Shown here: positions 18,731 through 26,865 of the stretch, in pieces
Layout of the letters: each line of letters starts with the position of its first letter
How positions within the stretch are numbered: the first letter of the stretch is position 1
Source of the DNA: a bacterium
GTDB taxonomy: Bacteria; Zhuqueibacterota; QNDG01
Assembly (NCBI GenBank): GCA_021158245.1
Contig: JAGGVB010000221.1
Coordinates: 1 to 39,237, forward strand
Direction: 5' to 3'
Length of the DNA stretch: 39,237 bases
The notes under the pieces: generated by a model
What the model was told of the DNA's origin: nothing
The model's database searches: none
What the model saw: only the letters and a program-made list of their open reading frames with translations
Translations under genes and position numbers: made by a program

Positions 18731-19225
18731 ATGAAAAAGTCATCAGGATTGACAAAAGGTTTTGTTGTAGTGTTTTTAATTTTTTTATCACAGGCACTAT
18801 TTGCCCAGCAGGGAGTATATCCGCGTGCTGCAAGATACTATCTCGGCACTGAAAACGAACTTTTAATACCTGTAAATGTGTGGGGTTTTGTAAAATCTCC
18901 CGGGCAGTACATGGTTCCGAATAACACGGATTTACTTTCTCTTCTCTCTTATGCCGGAGGCCCGCTGGAAACAGCAAAGATAAATAAGATTGTTATTGTG
19001 AGAAGCTACAATAATATGGAAAGAACAATTATTCCTGTTAATGTTAAAAAATATTTGAAAACCGGGGATGAAAGGCTTATTCCTGTTATGAAGCCGGGAG
19101 ATACAGTCATTGTAAAAGGTACTACTTTTCACTGGATACAAAAATTCATTTCTTTCCTTGGCGGATTTGCAGTATTTGCACAAATTTTGTACTTTGTTGC
19201 TATTGCCCAGGAACGGTTGAAATAG
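18731..19225 (+). CDS. Exported SLBB-domain protein, possibly for polysaccharide export
   Basis: The 164-residue protein has a signal peptide (about 1-26, ending ALFAQ), a single SLBB domain (about 45-130, with VWGFVKSPGQYMVP, LLSLLSYAGGP and MKPGDTVIVKG) and a C-terminal hydrophobic helix (about 140-157). SLBB domains form beta-grasp modules in outer-membrane polysaccharide exporters such as Wza. Unlike those, this protein lacks the leading Poly_export domain, so it is a minimal version whose pore-forming ability is doubtful. The ATG at 18731 follows GGGGAT by a few bases and begins MKKSSG before the signal segment. A nucleotidylyltransferase follows 14 bases on, in line with surface-glycan work. 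Confidence 0.75.
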   Translation: MKKSSGLTKGFVVVFLIFLSQALFAQQGVYPRAARYYLGTENELLIPVNVWGFVKSPGQYMVPNNTDLLSLLSYAGGPLETAKINKIVIVRSYNNMERTIIPVNVKKYLKTGDERLIPVMKPGDTVIVKGTTFHWIQKFISFLGGFAVFAQILYFVAIAQERLK

Positions 19226-19239
19226 AAGGAGAGACAGTT

Positions 19240-19965
19240 GTGAAAGGTATTGTACTTGCCGGCGGATTGGGATCGCGTTTATTTCCTTTGACAAAGGTGA
19301 CAAATAAGCATTTACTCCCAATTTACAATAAACCGATGATTTACTATCCTATTGAAACTCTTGTGAATGCCGGCATAAAGGATATTCTTATTGTTACCGG
19401 AGGTAAGAATGCGGGAGATTTTGTAAGGCTTCTTGGAAACGGCAAAGCATTCGGCCTTAACCACATTAATTTTGTTTATCAGGAAGGTGAGGGCGGTATT
19501 GCAGAGGCTTTGGGGCTTGCCGAATATTTTATTGAAAATGACAAAATCGTCGTTATTCTTGGAGACAATATTATTGAGGGAAGTATAAAATCCGCTGTTG
19601 AGGATTTTACAAATCAGCCTGGCGGTGCAAAAATATTATTAAAAGAAGTTGACGATCCTGAAAGATTCGGAGTAGCAGAGCTTAAAGGCAGTAAGATTGT
19701 AAGTATTGAAGAAAAACCGGATGTTCCAAAATCGAATTATGCGGTTACAGGTATTTATATGTACGACGGGAATGTGTTTAATATAATAAAAGGGTTGAAG
19801 CCTTCTGATAGAGGAGAACTTGAGATAACTGATGTGAATAATGCCTATATTCAGCAGGACTCTATGACCTATGATTTTTTAGAAGGATGGTGGACTGATG
19901 CAGGTACTTTCGAATCCCTTTTTAAGGCAAGCTGTCTTATTGCTGAAAAAGTTACAAAAACATGA
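19240..19965 (+). CDS. Glucose-1-phosphate thymidylyltransferase-like enzyme (short RmlA type)
   Basis: This enzyme joins a sugar-1-phosphate to a nucleoside triphosphate to make an activated sugar for cell-surface glycans. The 241-residue protein opens with LAGGLGSRLFPLTKVTNKHLLPIYNKPM (about 6-33), the nucleotide-binding signature, and carries VVILGDNIIEG and EEKPDVPKSNYAVTGIYMYD. It lacks the C-terminal 45 or so residues of classical RmlA (about 290), but the chain ends cleanly with WWTDAGTFESL, as in the shorter RmlA-like class. The substrate may be dTTP with glucose-1-phosphate but is not proven. The GTG start has AAGGAG about 9 bases before it. No rmlBCD genes are adjacent. Confidence 0.88.
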   Translation: MKGIVLAGGLGSRLFPLTKVTNKHLLPIYNKPMIYYPIETLVNAGIKDILIVTGGKNAGDFVRLLGNGKAFGLNHINFVYQEGEGGIAEALGLAEYFIENDKIVVILGDNIIEGSIKSAVEDFTNQPGGAKILLKEVDDPERFGVAELKGSKIVSIEEKPDVPKSNYAVTGIYMYDGNVFNIIKGLKPSDRGELEITDVNNAYIQQDSMTYDFLEGWWTDAGTFESLFKASCLIAEKVTKT

Positions 19966-19999
19966 ATTGAAAAAAAACTCGTGTTTGTCGGAGGAAATG

Positions 20000-21151
20000 A
20001 TGCGTAAATTATATCTTATTTTAGTCGCTGTTATCCTGCTTGCAGTATCAGCCGGATATGGATCCACCCGGTTTGGCGGAAACGGGCTTGTGTACGTTAA
20101 TTCTGCCAGAGTTGTAAATCAGGGCCATCTATGGTTTTACGGAGGAACGAGGTTTTTCGGAAAGGTGGCAACCGGAACATCTGCATACACATTGTGGAAT
20201 GTTCAGGGATTTTCCTCGTTTAACTACGGAGTAAACAAGAATTTTGAAATAGGCATTTCACCTGTCTTTTATCAGGACACAAATTCTGATGGTGGAAATG
20301 TACTAGACGGCCAGGGTAATGCACCTGATGATCTCTATCTATCTATGAAGATAGGCTCAATAGGTGCTGAGGAGAGCCCGTTTCTTTACGGATTGCAGCT
20401 CTATACCCGGATACCTACAGGGAAGGAGCATAATATAATTTATGAGCCTTATTCTGCAGGTACTGTTGAAGTGGGGCTGACAGGCCTTGTATCTTATTTT
20501 AGTAATACAGTATTTCCGAAAGACGGATGGTCTCTTCATGCTAATCTTGGCTATCTTAATCATAATGATGTGGGAGTAGAACTCACAGGTAATCCGGCTG
20601 ATCCAAAACCGCAGGCTATGAGTTCTGAGTTCCTTGCAGGCGCAGGATTTCTCTATCCTGCGGGGACATTCGATTTTTCTGTTGAAATTAATGCAAGAAC
20701 ATTTTTAACAAAACCTCCTGTAACTGCATACAGCAGGGAATTCTGTTCATATCTGACCATTGGAATTTATTACAAACCTTATAAATGGGTTACATTTGAG
20801 ATGGGAGTAGATATGAAACTTATGTCAGGGGATGAATCTACAGACTGGGCAGGTACAAGCCTCAAATCTCCGCCTTCCAATTTTCCGAATTTCCCTACGT
20901 GGAGAGGGCTGCTTGGTGTAAAGCTTGCCATTCTTCCGACAAGCATGTATGTTCCTGAAGATAAGTTAAAGCTGGAAAAGAAAGCAGCAAATCAAAAACA
21001 GCTTCTGCAGAGAATGATGGATGAGCAGATCAATACAAATACTGCTGATGAAGAGCTTTTAAGAATTAAAGCAGAAAGAAAAAAAGTTGAGAAAGAACTT
21101 GAAAGGCTTCGGAAATTATTGGAAGATGACAAGAAAAAGAAGAAAAAATAG
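20000..21151 (+). CDS. Outer-membrane beta-barrel protein with C-terminal coiled coil
   Basis: Not assigned to a named family. The 383-residue protein has a signal peptide (about 1-22, ending VSAGYG). A long stretch (about 25-320) of alternating beta strands rich in Gly and aromatic residues suits an outer-membrane barrel. The last 65 residues instead form a highly charged helical region (VPEDKLKLEKK, ADEELLRIKAERKKVEKELE) ending in a run of lysines. A barrel followed by a coiled coil could reach into the periplasm. The ATG at 20000 was chosen because GGAGG lies 5 bases upstream; an ATG at 19997 is too close. It is the last gene of the long run that starts at tilS, with a strong terminator at 21180. 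Confidence 0.75.
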   Translation: MRKLYLILVAVILLAVSAGYGSTRFGGNGLVYVNSARVVNQGHLWFYGGTRFFGKVATGTSAYTLWNVQGFSSFNYGVNKNFEIGISPVFYQDTNSDGGNVLDGQGNAPDDLYLSMKIGSIGAEESPFLYGLQLYTRIPTGKEHNIIYEPYSAGTVEVGLTGLVSYFSNTVFPKDGWSLHANLGYLNHNDVGVELTGNPADPKPQAMSSEFLAGAGFLYPAGTFDFSVEINARTFLTKPPVTAYSREFCSYLTIGIYYKPYKWVTFEMGVDMKLMSGDESTDWAGTSLKSPPSNFPNFPTWRGLLGVKLAILPTSMYVPEDKLKLEKKAANQKQLLQRMMDEQINTNTADEELLRIKAERKKVEKELERLRKLLEDDKKKKKK

Positions 21152-21179
21152 GTAGTTAAGATATTTTTTATCATAAGGT

Positions 21180-21211
21180 AAAACCCTATCTGTTTCACAG
21201 ATAGGGTTTTA
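21180..21211 (+). terminator. Strong intrinsic terminator
   Basis: A perfect 14-base stem, AAAACCCTATCTGT paired with ACAGATAGGGTTTT around a TTC loop, lies 28 bases past the stop of the outer-membrane protein gene. The right arm ends in four T residues. It closes the long co-directional run that begins at tilS. Flanking A and T tracts mean it could work in both directions. A TATAAT at 21223-21228 just beyond might serve as a -10 for the next gene. Confidence 0.9.
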
Positions 21212-21250
21212 TTGCTAAAAATTATAATATTTTAATAAAGAGGTAATAGG

Positions 21251-24200
21251 TTGACTCCTGAAAAGAAAATAGTTAGTTTCTTTTTTGTGGTTTTGTTGTT
21301 TTTTGTTTCCGTTTCCGTAAATGCACAGGATAAAAATGAAGTCAAAGCATTTTCATACGGTATGCGGCTTTATAATGACGGCCTTTTTGATATGGCTGCT
21401 CTGCAGTTTAATGATTTTATTAAAACCTATTCATCAAGCCCGAGAAGAGAAGAGGCTTTTTACCTTGTCGGCAAGTGTGCATTTAAACAAGCCGATTATG
21501 ATAAGGCTTCAAGAGCATTCCTTGAATATCTGTTAAATTTTCCAAAAGGAAAGAGAGCTGCAATTTCACAGTATTCTCTTGCAGAATGTTTCGAGGCTGA
21601 AAATAACCTTGATGGAGCTGTTGAGGCTCTTCAGCGCCTGATACTGGTATATCCGGACAGTGATTTAAAGGAAGAAGCTCTGTTTAAAAAAGCATTTATC
21701 CAGATTAAATTAAAGAAGATAAAAGATGCGGAGACTACGTTAATACAATTAAGAGACATATCAAAAGGAGTTTACAAACAAAAAGCTGTTTCTCAACTTG
21801 TTAAATTATATATTAAGGATAGGGAATATCGGGCGGCAGATTCAGGGATAAACCAATTGTTGTCTATTTCAAAAAATATGGGAAACAGGTCTGAAGTGCT
21901 TATACTATCCTACGACCTTTACAGAAAAACCGGCAGAATCAGCAAAATTATAGATATGTACAATGAATATCTATCTAAAAATAAGCCGGGGGCTAATACG
22001 GACAAGCTGTGGCACCTTCTTGGAAAAGCATATTATTCCATAGCAAAAAACAGAGAAGCTTTGGCATGTTTTGACAAGAGTATTTCTTTGTCGGAAAGCA
22101 GGGAGTTAAAGGCTGAAGCGCAAAAAAATGCCGGATTAATTTATCTTGATTTAAAGAGATTTAAAAAGGCGGCTCTTTCGTTTAAAGAGGCATCTTTTAA
22201 TGCAGATAATCACTTTTTAAAAAATAAAATAGATTACTATTTAACTATTGCATACAGCGGAATGAATGAATTTTACAAAGCAGGGCAGGTCTGTGAATCT
22301 CTTCTGAATTCAGACAGCCTGAATCCTGATATTAAAAAGCAGTGCATTCTTGCCGATGCTATGTATAATTTTAAAACAGGCGATTTTCTTCGTGCAGTTT
22401 CTTTTTATAAAAAATTTACAGAGCTTTATCCTGATGATCCGCTCTGTCCTGCAGTACTTGTTAAATCGGGCAGAATTCTTGCTGATAAAATTAATGACTT
22501 TGACGGTGCTGTAAATTGTTTTAGAAAAATTCTGAATGAATACCAAAATTCTGATTTTTTACCGGAAGCTATATATTTATACGCAAGAGTTTTTGAACAG
22601 TCCTCCCGTTCCGTAGAGGCGGCAAATCTTTATAAAAGGCTTAAAAGAGATTTTTCATATACACAATGGGCTGATTCTGCAAAAATTCGTGCAGAAAATT
22701 TAATTAGTTTGTCTCCTTTGTCATATCAAAAAATATTAATAAAAATGGGCTCTCTTATTAATGCCGCACTTACCGAAGAGGCTGGTGCAAAGATATATCT
22801 TGATTTGGCTGGTATATCTTTTTTCAGCCTTAAAGATTATAAAAGTGCTCTGTCATATTATAAAGGATACCTTAAGGAAAAACCGGATATTTCAGGAGAA
22901 GATTCAATCCTATACAGAATAGGTATTACCTGCCTGAACCTTTACAAATCGGAAAATAATAAAATTTATGCTGACAGCGCACGTTCTTCTTTAAGACTTG
23001 TAATAAAAAAGTACAAATCAAGCCCGTTTGCTGAAAAAGCGGAATTCGCTCTTGCGGAAATAGAAGAGAAAGAAAATCCTCATAACGCTGTCTCTATTTA
23101 TAGAAAGATTATTAATTCATATCCTGAAGATGCTCAATCTGCAAAAGCCATGCTCTATATTGGGGAGAGATTTGAAGAAGGCGGAAAACCGGATTCGGCG
23201 CTCTTTTTTTATCATCGCATTAATTCAAGTTTTCCCGGAACAAGTGAAGCAGAAAAAGCTCTTTATAAAGCCGGTATGCTGAGTTTCACAAATAGAAATT
23301 TCAGTGAAGCAGATTCTGATTTTACGGCTTTTGAAAAAAAGTTTCCGAATGATGGGAAAATTTCCCGTATTTATTATGCACATGCAATTCTTTTTGAGGA
23401 AAACAATGATCTTAAAACAGCCGAGTTCTATCTAAATGATATTGCAGCAAGATTCCCCTTTTCAGCCTGGTCTGACAGTGCCCGCTACCACCTTGCTTCC
23501 ATACACATGCAGAAAAAAGAATTCGATGAAGTTATAAACCTATGCTTACAGATGCTTAATTCTGACAGCCTTAAAAAAGCAGGGAACCGGCTTGAGTTAA
23601 TGAAAGGCCCGGGATTAAATAGAAATAAAATAATCAGAATGCTTGGGAAAGCCTATGAATTAAAGGGCGATTTTGAAAAAGCCAGTTCCGCTTATGGAAA
23701 AATGGATATCAGAGTAAACACAGCAGACAGGATGTTCTATTATGAATCTATTGCAGAAATAGCGGAAAAAACGCACAGGTTTCAGGAAGCTGTATACTTA
23801 TTAACGGAGATATACAATGAGAATCCTGATTCTTATAAGGCTGCCAGATTAGGACGCCTTTTTTTTCGCCTGAAAAAGTTTGCAGAAGCTGAAAAATACC
23901 TTGGTTTGGCAATTACAAATACAAAAGAGGACGATGAGAAAATCAAACTTGAATCGGAACTTATTTTATCACTTCTGAAACAGGGCAAGGTGCCGCAGGC
24001 AGATGTAAGGATAAAGATGTTTGCGTCAGGCAGAAAATCCAATAAAAGTTATAAAAATTATATTGCAAAATTTCTTCTTGAAAAAGGCAAAGCATATCTT
24101 AATGATAAAGAATTTACCCCAGCTCTGACTCAATTTCAAACAATTAAGAAAAAGTATAAAAATACCCCTTATATTGCTGAGGCGGAACTGCAGACAGGGC

Positions 24201-24913
24201 GTGCTCTTTTAATAACAAACAAGATTGAGGATGCGCTGCAGCTCCTTACGCGTATGGTAGATGTATATAAAAATGATCCCATAATTTATAAAGTTTATCT
24301 GAATCTCGGAGATTACTATTTCAGGTCGAACCAGTACAATATTGCTTTGGAAGCTTTATCAAAAGCTGTAAAAGATCCGGATGACAAAAATATATCCCGC
24401 CTTGCAATGAGATACCTGATAAGGGTTCATGATATGCTCCGTATGTATGACAGCGGGCTTTATCTTGTCAGAGAGTATATCAGGAAATTCCCGTACGCTG
24501 ATGATATTTCTCAGAAAAGGGTTCAAATAGGAACATTCCTGATGAAATTGAATGAGTATCAGAGAGCAATTGAGGCATTGAGAAAGGCAAAGGAGACAGC
24601 GGATTCTGAAACTCAAGCTGAAATTCAGTACTGGATAGGCAAATCGTACGAAAGTATGGGAAGGTTCAGGGAAGCTGTATTTGAATTCCTCAAGGTAAAA
24701 TATCTTCTTCCGCGAACGAAACTCCCCTGGGCGGCAACTGCTATGTATGAAGCAGGCCAATGCTATGTAAAATTGAAAGAGCCTGATAATGCAAAAAAGA
24801 TTTTCAGAAAAATAGTTGTTCAGGAGGGCGCTGCAAGTGATCTCGGCCGGATTGCTCAAAAGAAAATAGAAGAGATTGAAAAATTACAGAACACAGGCAG
24901 ACAGAATGATTAA
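21251..24913 (+). CDS. Giant exported TPR protein
   Basis: No named family was recognised. The 1220-residue product has a signal peptide cut after about residue 25 (VSVNA). The rest is one long array of tetratricopeptide repeats. YbgF/BamD-like units recur, for example FYLVGKCAFKQADYDKASRAF, YSLAECFEAENNLDGAVEAL, ALFFYHRINSSFPGTSEAEKALY and YWIGKSYESMGRFREAVFEFL. The recurring Y-P-ss spacing between repeats (IKTYSSSP, ILVYPDSD, NSYPEDA) is typical of periplasmic TPR proteins of the Tol-Pal/BamD type. Such proteins act as scaffolds; in Bacteroidota the type IX component PorW/SprE is also a TPR protein, which is only a suggestion here. The start is TTG after AGAGGTAA. It overlaps nadC by 8 bases. 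Confidence 0.85.
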   Translation: MTPEKKIVSFFFVVLLFFVSVSVNAQDKNEVKAFSYGMRLYNDGLFDMAALQFNDFIKTYSSSPRREEAFYLVGKCAFKQADYDKASRAFLEYLLNFPKGKRAAISQYSLAECFEAENNLDGAVEALQRLILVYPDSDLKEEALFKKAFIQIKLKKIKDAETTLIQLRDISKGVYKQKAVSQLVKLYIKDREYRAADSGINQLLSISKNMGNRSEVLILSYDLYRKTGRISKIIDMYNEYLSKNKPGANTDKLWHLLGKAYYSIAKNREALACFDKSISLSESRELKAEAQKNAGLIYLDLKRFKKAALSFKEASFNADNHFLKNKIDYYLTIAYSGMNEFYKAGQVCESLLNSDSLNPDIKKQCILADAMYNFKTGDFLRAVSFYKKFTELYPDDPLCPAVLVKSGRILADKINDFDGAVNCFRKILNEYQNSDFLPEAIYLYARVFEQSSRSVEAANLYKRLKRDFSYTQWADSAKIRAENLISLSPLSYQKILIKMGSLINAALTEEAGAKIYLDLAGISFFSLKDYKSALSYYKGYLKEKPDISGEDSILYRIGITCLNLYKSENNKIYADSARSSLRLVIKKYKSSPFAEKAEFALAEIEEKENPHNAVSIYRKIINSYPEDAQSAKAMLYIGERFEEGGKPDSALFFYHRINSSFPGTSEAEKALYKAGMLSFTNRNFSEADSDFTAFEKKFPNDGKISRIYYAHAILFEENNDLKTAEFYLNDIAARFPFSAWSDSARYHLASIHMQKKEFDEVINLCLQMLNSDSLKKAGNRLELMKGPGLNRNKIIRMLGKAYELKGDFEKASSAYGKMDIRVNTADRMFYYESIAEIAEKTHRFQEAVYLLTEIYNENPDSYKAARLGRLFFRLKKFAEAEKYLGLAITNTKEDDEKIKLESELILSLLKQGKVPQADVRIKMFASGRKSNKSYKNYIAKFLLEKGKAYLNDKEFTPALTQFQTIKKKYKNTPYIAEAELQTGRALLITNKIEDALQLLTRMVDVYKNDPIIYKVYLNLGDYYFRSNQYNIALEALSKAVKDPDDKNISRLAMRYLIRVHDMLRMYDSGLYLVREYIRKFPYADDISQKRVQIGTFLMKLNEYQRAIEALRKAKETADSETQAEIQYWIGKSYESMGRFREAVFEFLKVKYLLPRTKLPWAATAMYEAGQCYVKLKEPDNAKKIFRKIVVQEGAASDLGRIAQKKIEEIEKLQNTGRQND

Positions 24914-25760
24914 TTTCGAAAATCTTGACTGGCTTATTGAGAAAAGTTTCAGGGAGGATTTGAGCTTTCTCGGTGATGTTACTACGAGAGCGATTATTCC
25001 TGATTCAAAGAGCGGGCAAGCCAAACTTGTTGCAAAACAGGATGGAATTTTAGCAGGCCTGTCAGTACTTCAAAAAGTTTTTATATATAACAACTCAGGG
25101 GTTTCAGTAAACCTGTTGAAAGATGACGGAAGTATTGTGAAAAACGGGGATATTATCGGCACAGTCGAAGGAAGTGTGTATGAGATTCTTCAGGCTGAGA
25201 GAATTGCACTGAATTTTTTGCAGAGGCTTTCCGGTATTGCAACACTTACGGGAAAATTTGTCCGGGAAGTAGAAGGTACAGGCGCTAAAATACTTGATAC
25301 AAGAAAAACAACTCCCTGTTACAGGGAGTTGGAGAAATATGCAGTCAAAATGGGCGGCGGGGAAAATCACAGATTCGGGCTTTTTGATATGATGCTGATT
25401 AAAGATAACCATATTAAAAGTGCAGGCTCTGTTGCAGCGGCAGTGCAGGCCGGAAAGGAATATCTTTTTTCAATAGGTAAAGAGAATGAAATTCAGATTG
25501 AAGTGGAAACATGCAGCCTTAAACAGGTTAGAGAAGCTCTTGCTCTTCCTGTTCATCGAATAATGCTTGATAATATGTCAATTGAAATGATGAAAGAGGC
25601 AGTAGTTCTCATTAACAATAAAAAAGAAACCGAAGCCTCGGGAAACGTATCCCTTGATAATGTTAGAGAAGTTGCTGAAACCGGTGTTGATTATATTTCC
25701 ATAGGATATTTGACTCATTCCGCACCGAGTTTTGATGTATCTCTGCTGCTCGTTGATTAA
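24906..25760 (+). CDS. nadC: Nicotinate-nucleotide pyrophosphorylase (carboxylating)
   Basis: NadC converts quinolinate and phosphoribosyl pyrophosphate to nicotinate mononucleotide, a step of NAD synthesis. The 284-residue protein shows EDLSFLGDVTT, the AERIALNFLQRLSGIAT helix, DTRKTTPCYRELEKYAVKMGGG with its active-site lysines and arginine, HRFGLFDMMLIKDNH and EVETCSL. It ends in the glycine-containing DYISIGYLTHSAPSFD. The ATG at 24906 was chosen over a TTG at 24876 because it begins just before the family N-terminus and overlaps the TPR gene's stop by 8 bases, a coupling arrangement. NadA and NadB are not in the window, so their genes are elsewhere. Confidence 0.96.
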   Translation: MINFENLDWLIEKSFREDLSFLGDVTTRAIIPDSKSGQAKLVAKQDGILAGLSVLQKVFIYNNSGVSVNLLKDDGSIVKNGDIIGTVEGSVYEILQAERIALNFLQRLSGIATLTGKFVREVEGTGAKILDTRKTTPCYRELEKYAVKMGGGENHRFGLFDMMLIKDNHIKSAGSVAAAVQAGKEYLFSIGKENEIQIEVETCSLKQVREALALPVHRIMLDNMSIEMMKEAVVLINNKKETEASGNVSLDNVREVAETGVDYISIGYLTHSAPSFDVSLLLVD

Positions 25761-25797
25761 AAGTAATATTTTGTATGTTTATTTCGATTTTAATCCA

Positions 25798-25892
25798 GAT
25801 AATTGATAAATGTTCTAATTATATTCAAATATTAATGATGATATAAGGCTAAAAATTATCGGAAATGGAAAATATTTATTTGATAATTGATA
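25798..25892. repeat. Paired 11-base direct repeats upstream of the POR operon
   Basis: GATAATTGATA occurs at 25798-25808 and again, identically, at 25882-25892, in the 234-base AT-rich region between nadC and the POR genes. The copies start 84 bases apart, about eight turns of B-DNA, so a protein bound at both would sit on the same face. This fits a regulator site, possibly with looping, but no regulator or clear promoter was identified. Chance occurrence in AT-rich DNA is possible. Confidence 0.35.
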
Positions 25893-25994
25893 TGTAATGT
25901 ATTTTATTGAAAATTTCTTGTAATACTGACATGGATTGTTTAAGTTTATAGCGTACTTTTTTATTTGTACTTACATCATTATTGGAGGAGCAGA

Positions 25995-26549
25995 ATGTTA
26001 GAAATAAGATTTCACGGGCGTGGAGGACAGGGAGCAGTGAAAGCGTCCGACATTCTTGCCATGGCAGCTTTTGCTGAGGGAAAAGAAGTACAGGCTTTTC
26101 CCTTTTTTGGCGTGGAAAGAAGAGGAGCTCCTGTTACAGCTTTTACACGGATAAGTGACAACGAAATTAGAATTCATTCTTATATTTATGAACCTGATAT
26201 TCTTGTTGTTCTTGACCCTGGCTTAATAGGCGCAGTTCCGATTACAGACGGCCTTAAACCCGGCGGCAAGATAATTATCAATTCTTCGAGGAAACCTGAT
26301 GAGTTTTCATTCCCGGAAGTAAAAGATGTATCGGTTTTTACAGCTGATTGTTCTATGATAGCTCAAAAATACGGGCTTGGAAGCAAAGCCGCTCCAATTG
26401 TTAACACAACAATTTTAGGCGCAGTTGCCAAAGCAACAGGAATCATTAAAATAGATTCTATCTGTGATGCGATTATGACAAAAATACCTATTAAAAAGGA
26501 AGAAAATGCTCAGGCAGCTCGTGAAACATTTGAGAATGTATTGAGCTAG
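25995..26549 (+). CDS. porC: Pyruvate/2-oxoacid:ferredoxin oxidoreductase, gamma subunit
   Basis: This is the gamma subunit of the four-subunit POR complex, which oxidatively decarboxylates pyruvate or another 2-oxoacid to acyl-CoA with reduction of ferredoxin. The 184-residue protein opens with EIRFHGRGGQGAVKASDI (3-20), the family hallmark that helps bind CoA, and carries FPFFGVERRGAPVTAF and ILVVLDPGLI. The ATG at 25995 is chosen because GGAGGAG lies 4 bases upstream; an upstream start at 25965 would add ten unlike residues. It is the first gene of the POR/IOR/Buk/Ptb block, and delta follows 9 bases on. The true 2-oxoacid is not fixed by sequence, though the four-subunit order gamma-delta-alpha-beta fits pyruvate synthases. 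Confidence 0.93.
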   Translation: MLEIRFHGRGGQGAVKASDILAMAAFAEGKEVQAFPFFGVERRGAPVTAFTRISDNEIRIHSYIYEPDILVVLDPGLIGAVPITDGLKPGGKIIINSSRKPDEFSFPEVKDVSVFTADCSMIAQKYGLGSKAAPIVNTTILGAVAKATGIIKIDSICDAIMTKIPIKKEENAQAARETFENVLS

Positions 26550-26558
26550 GAGGTCGGA

Positions 26559-26852
26559 ATGGCTGAAAAAGATGATAAGAAAATAGATATAAAAGGTGCT
26601 TCTGATATGCCGCCAATGGCTGCTTCACTTGGCAGTATGCGGCAGAACAAGACAGCTTCATGGCGATCAATTCGTCCGATAATTGACGAAGATAAGTGTA
26701 AAAACTGTATGATTTGCTGGAAATTTTGTCCGGAGCCTGCGATATTTCCTACTGCTCCGCCGACAATTGACTATGATTTTTGCAAAGGCTGCGGAATATG
26801 TATTGAAGAATGTCCCTTTGATGCTATCTCATCAGTAAAAGAGGGAAAGTGA
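26559..26852 (+). CDS. porD: POR delta subunit (2x 4Fe-4S ferredoxin)
   Basis: The delta subunit passes electrons from the POR core to ferredoxin. It has 97 residues and two cluster motifs: CKNCMICWKFCPEP (Cys47, 50, 53, 57) and CKGCGICIEECP (Cys75, 78, 81, 85). The first 40 residues form a lysine-rich, flexible leader before SWRSIRPIIDEDKC, typical of this subunit. An AGGAGG ribosome site stands 5-6 bases before ATG. It lies 9 bases after gamma and 13 before alpha. Confidence 0.95.
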   Translation: MAEKDDKKIDIKGASDMPPMAASLGSMRQNKTASWRSIRPIIDEDKCKNCMICWKFCPEPAIFPTAPPTIDYDFCKGCGICIEECPFDAISSVKEGK

Positions 26853-26865
26853 GAGGAGGTAGAAT

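Noticed and set aside
24359-24859. A 166-codon - strand frame opposite the end of the giant TPR gene
   Set aside because: It lies wholly within the TPR gene and shows no domain or start signal.
21251-24913. DNA tandem repeats or CRISPR-like periodicity in the giant TPR gene
   Set aside because: The repetition is at protein level (34-residue TPR units); the nucleotide sequence of the units is not conserved, and there are no direct repeats with uniform spacers.
25761-25994. A sigma70 promoter ahead of the POR genes
   Set aside because: Candidate hexamers such as TTGAAA at 25907 and CTGACA at 25926 lack properly spaced -10 partners, so none was annotated.
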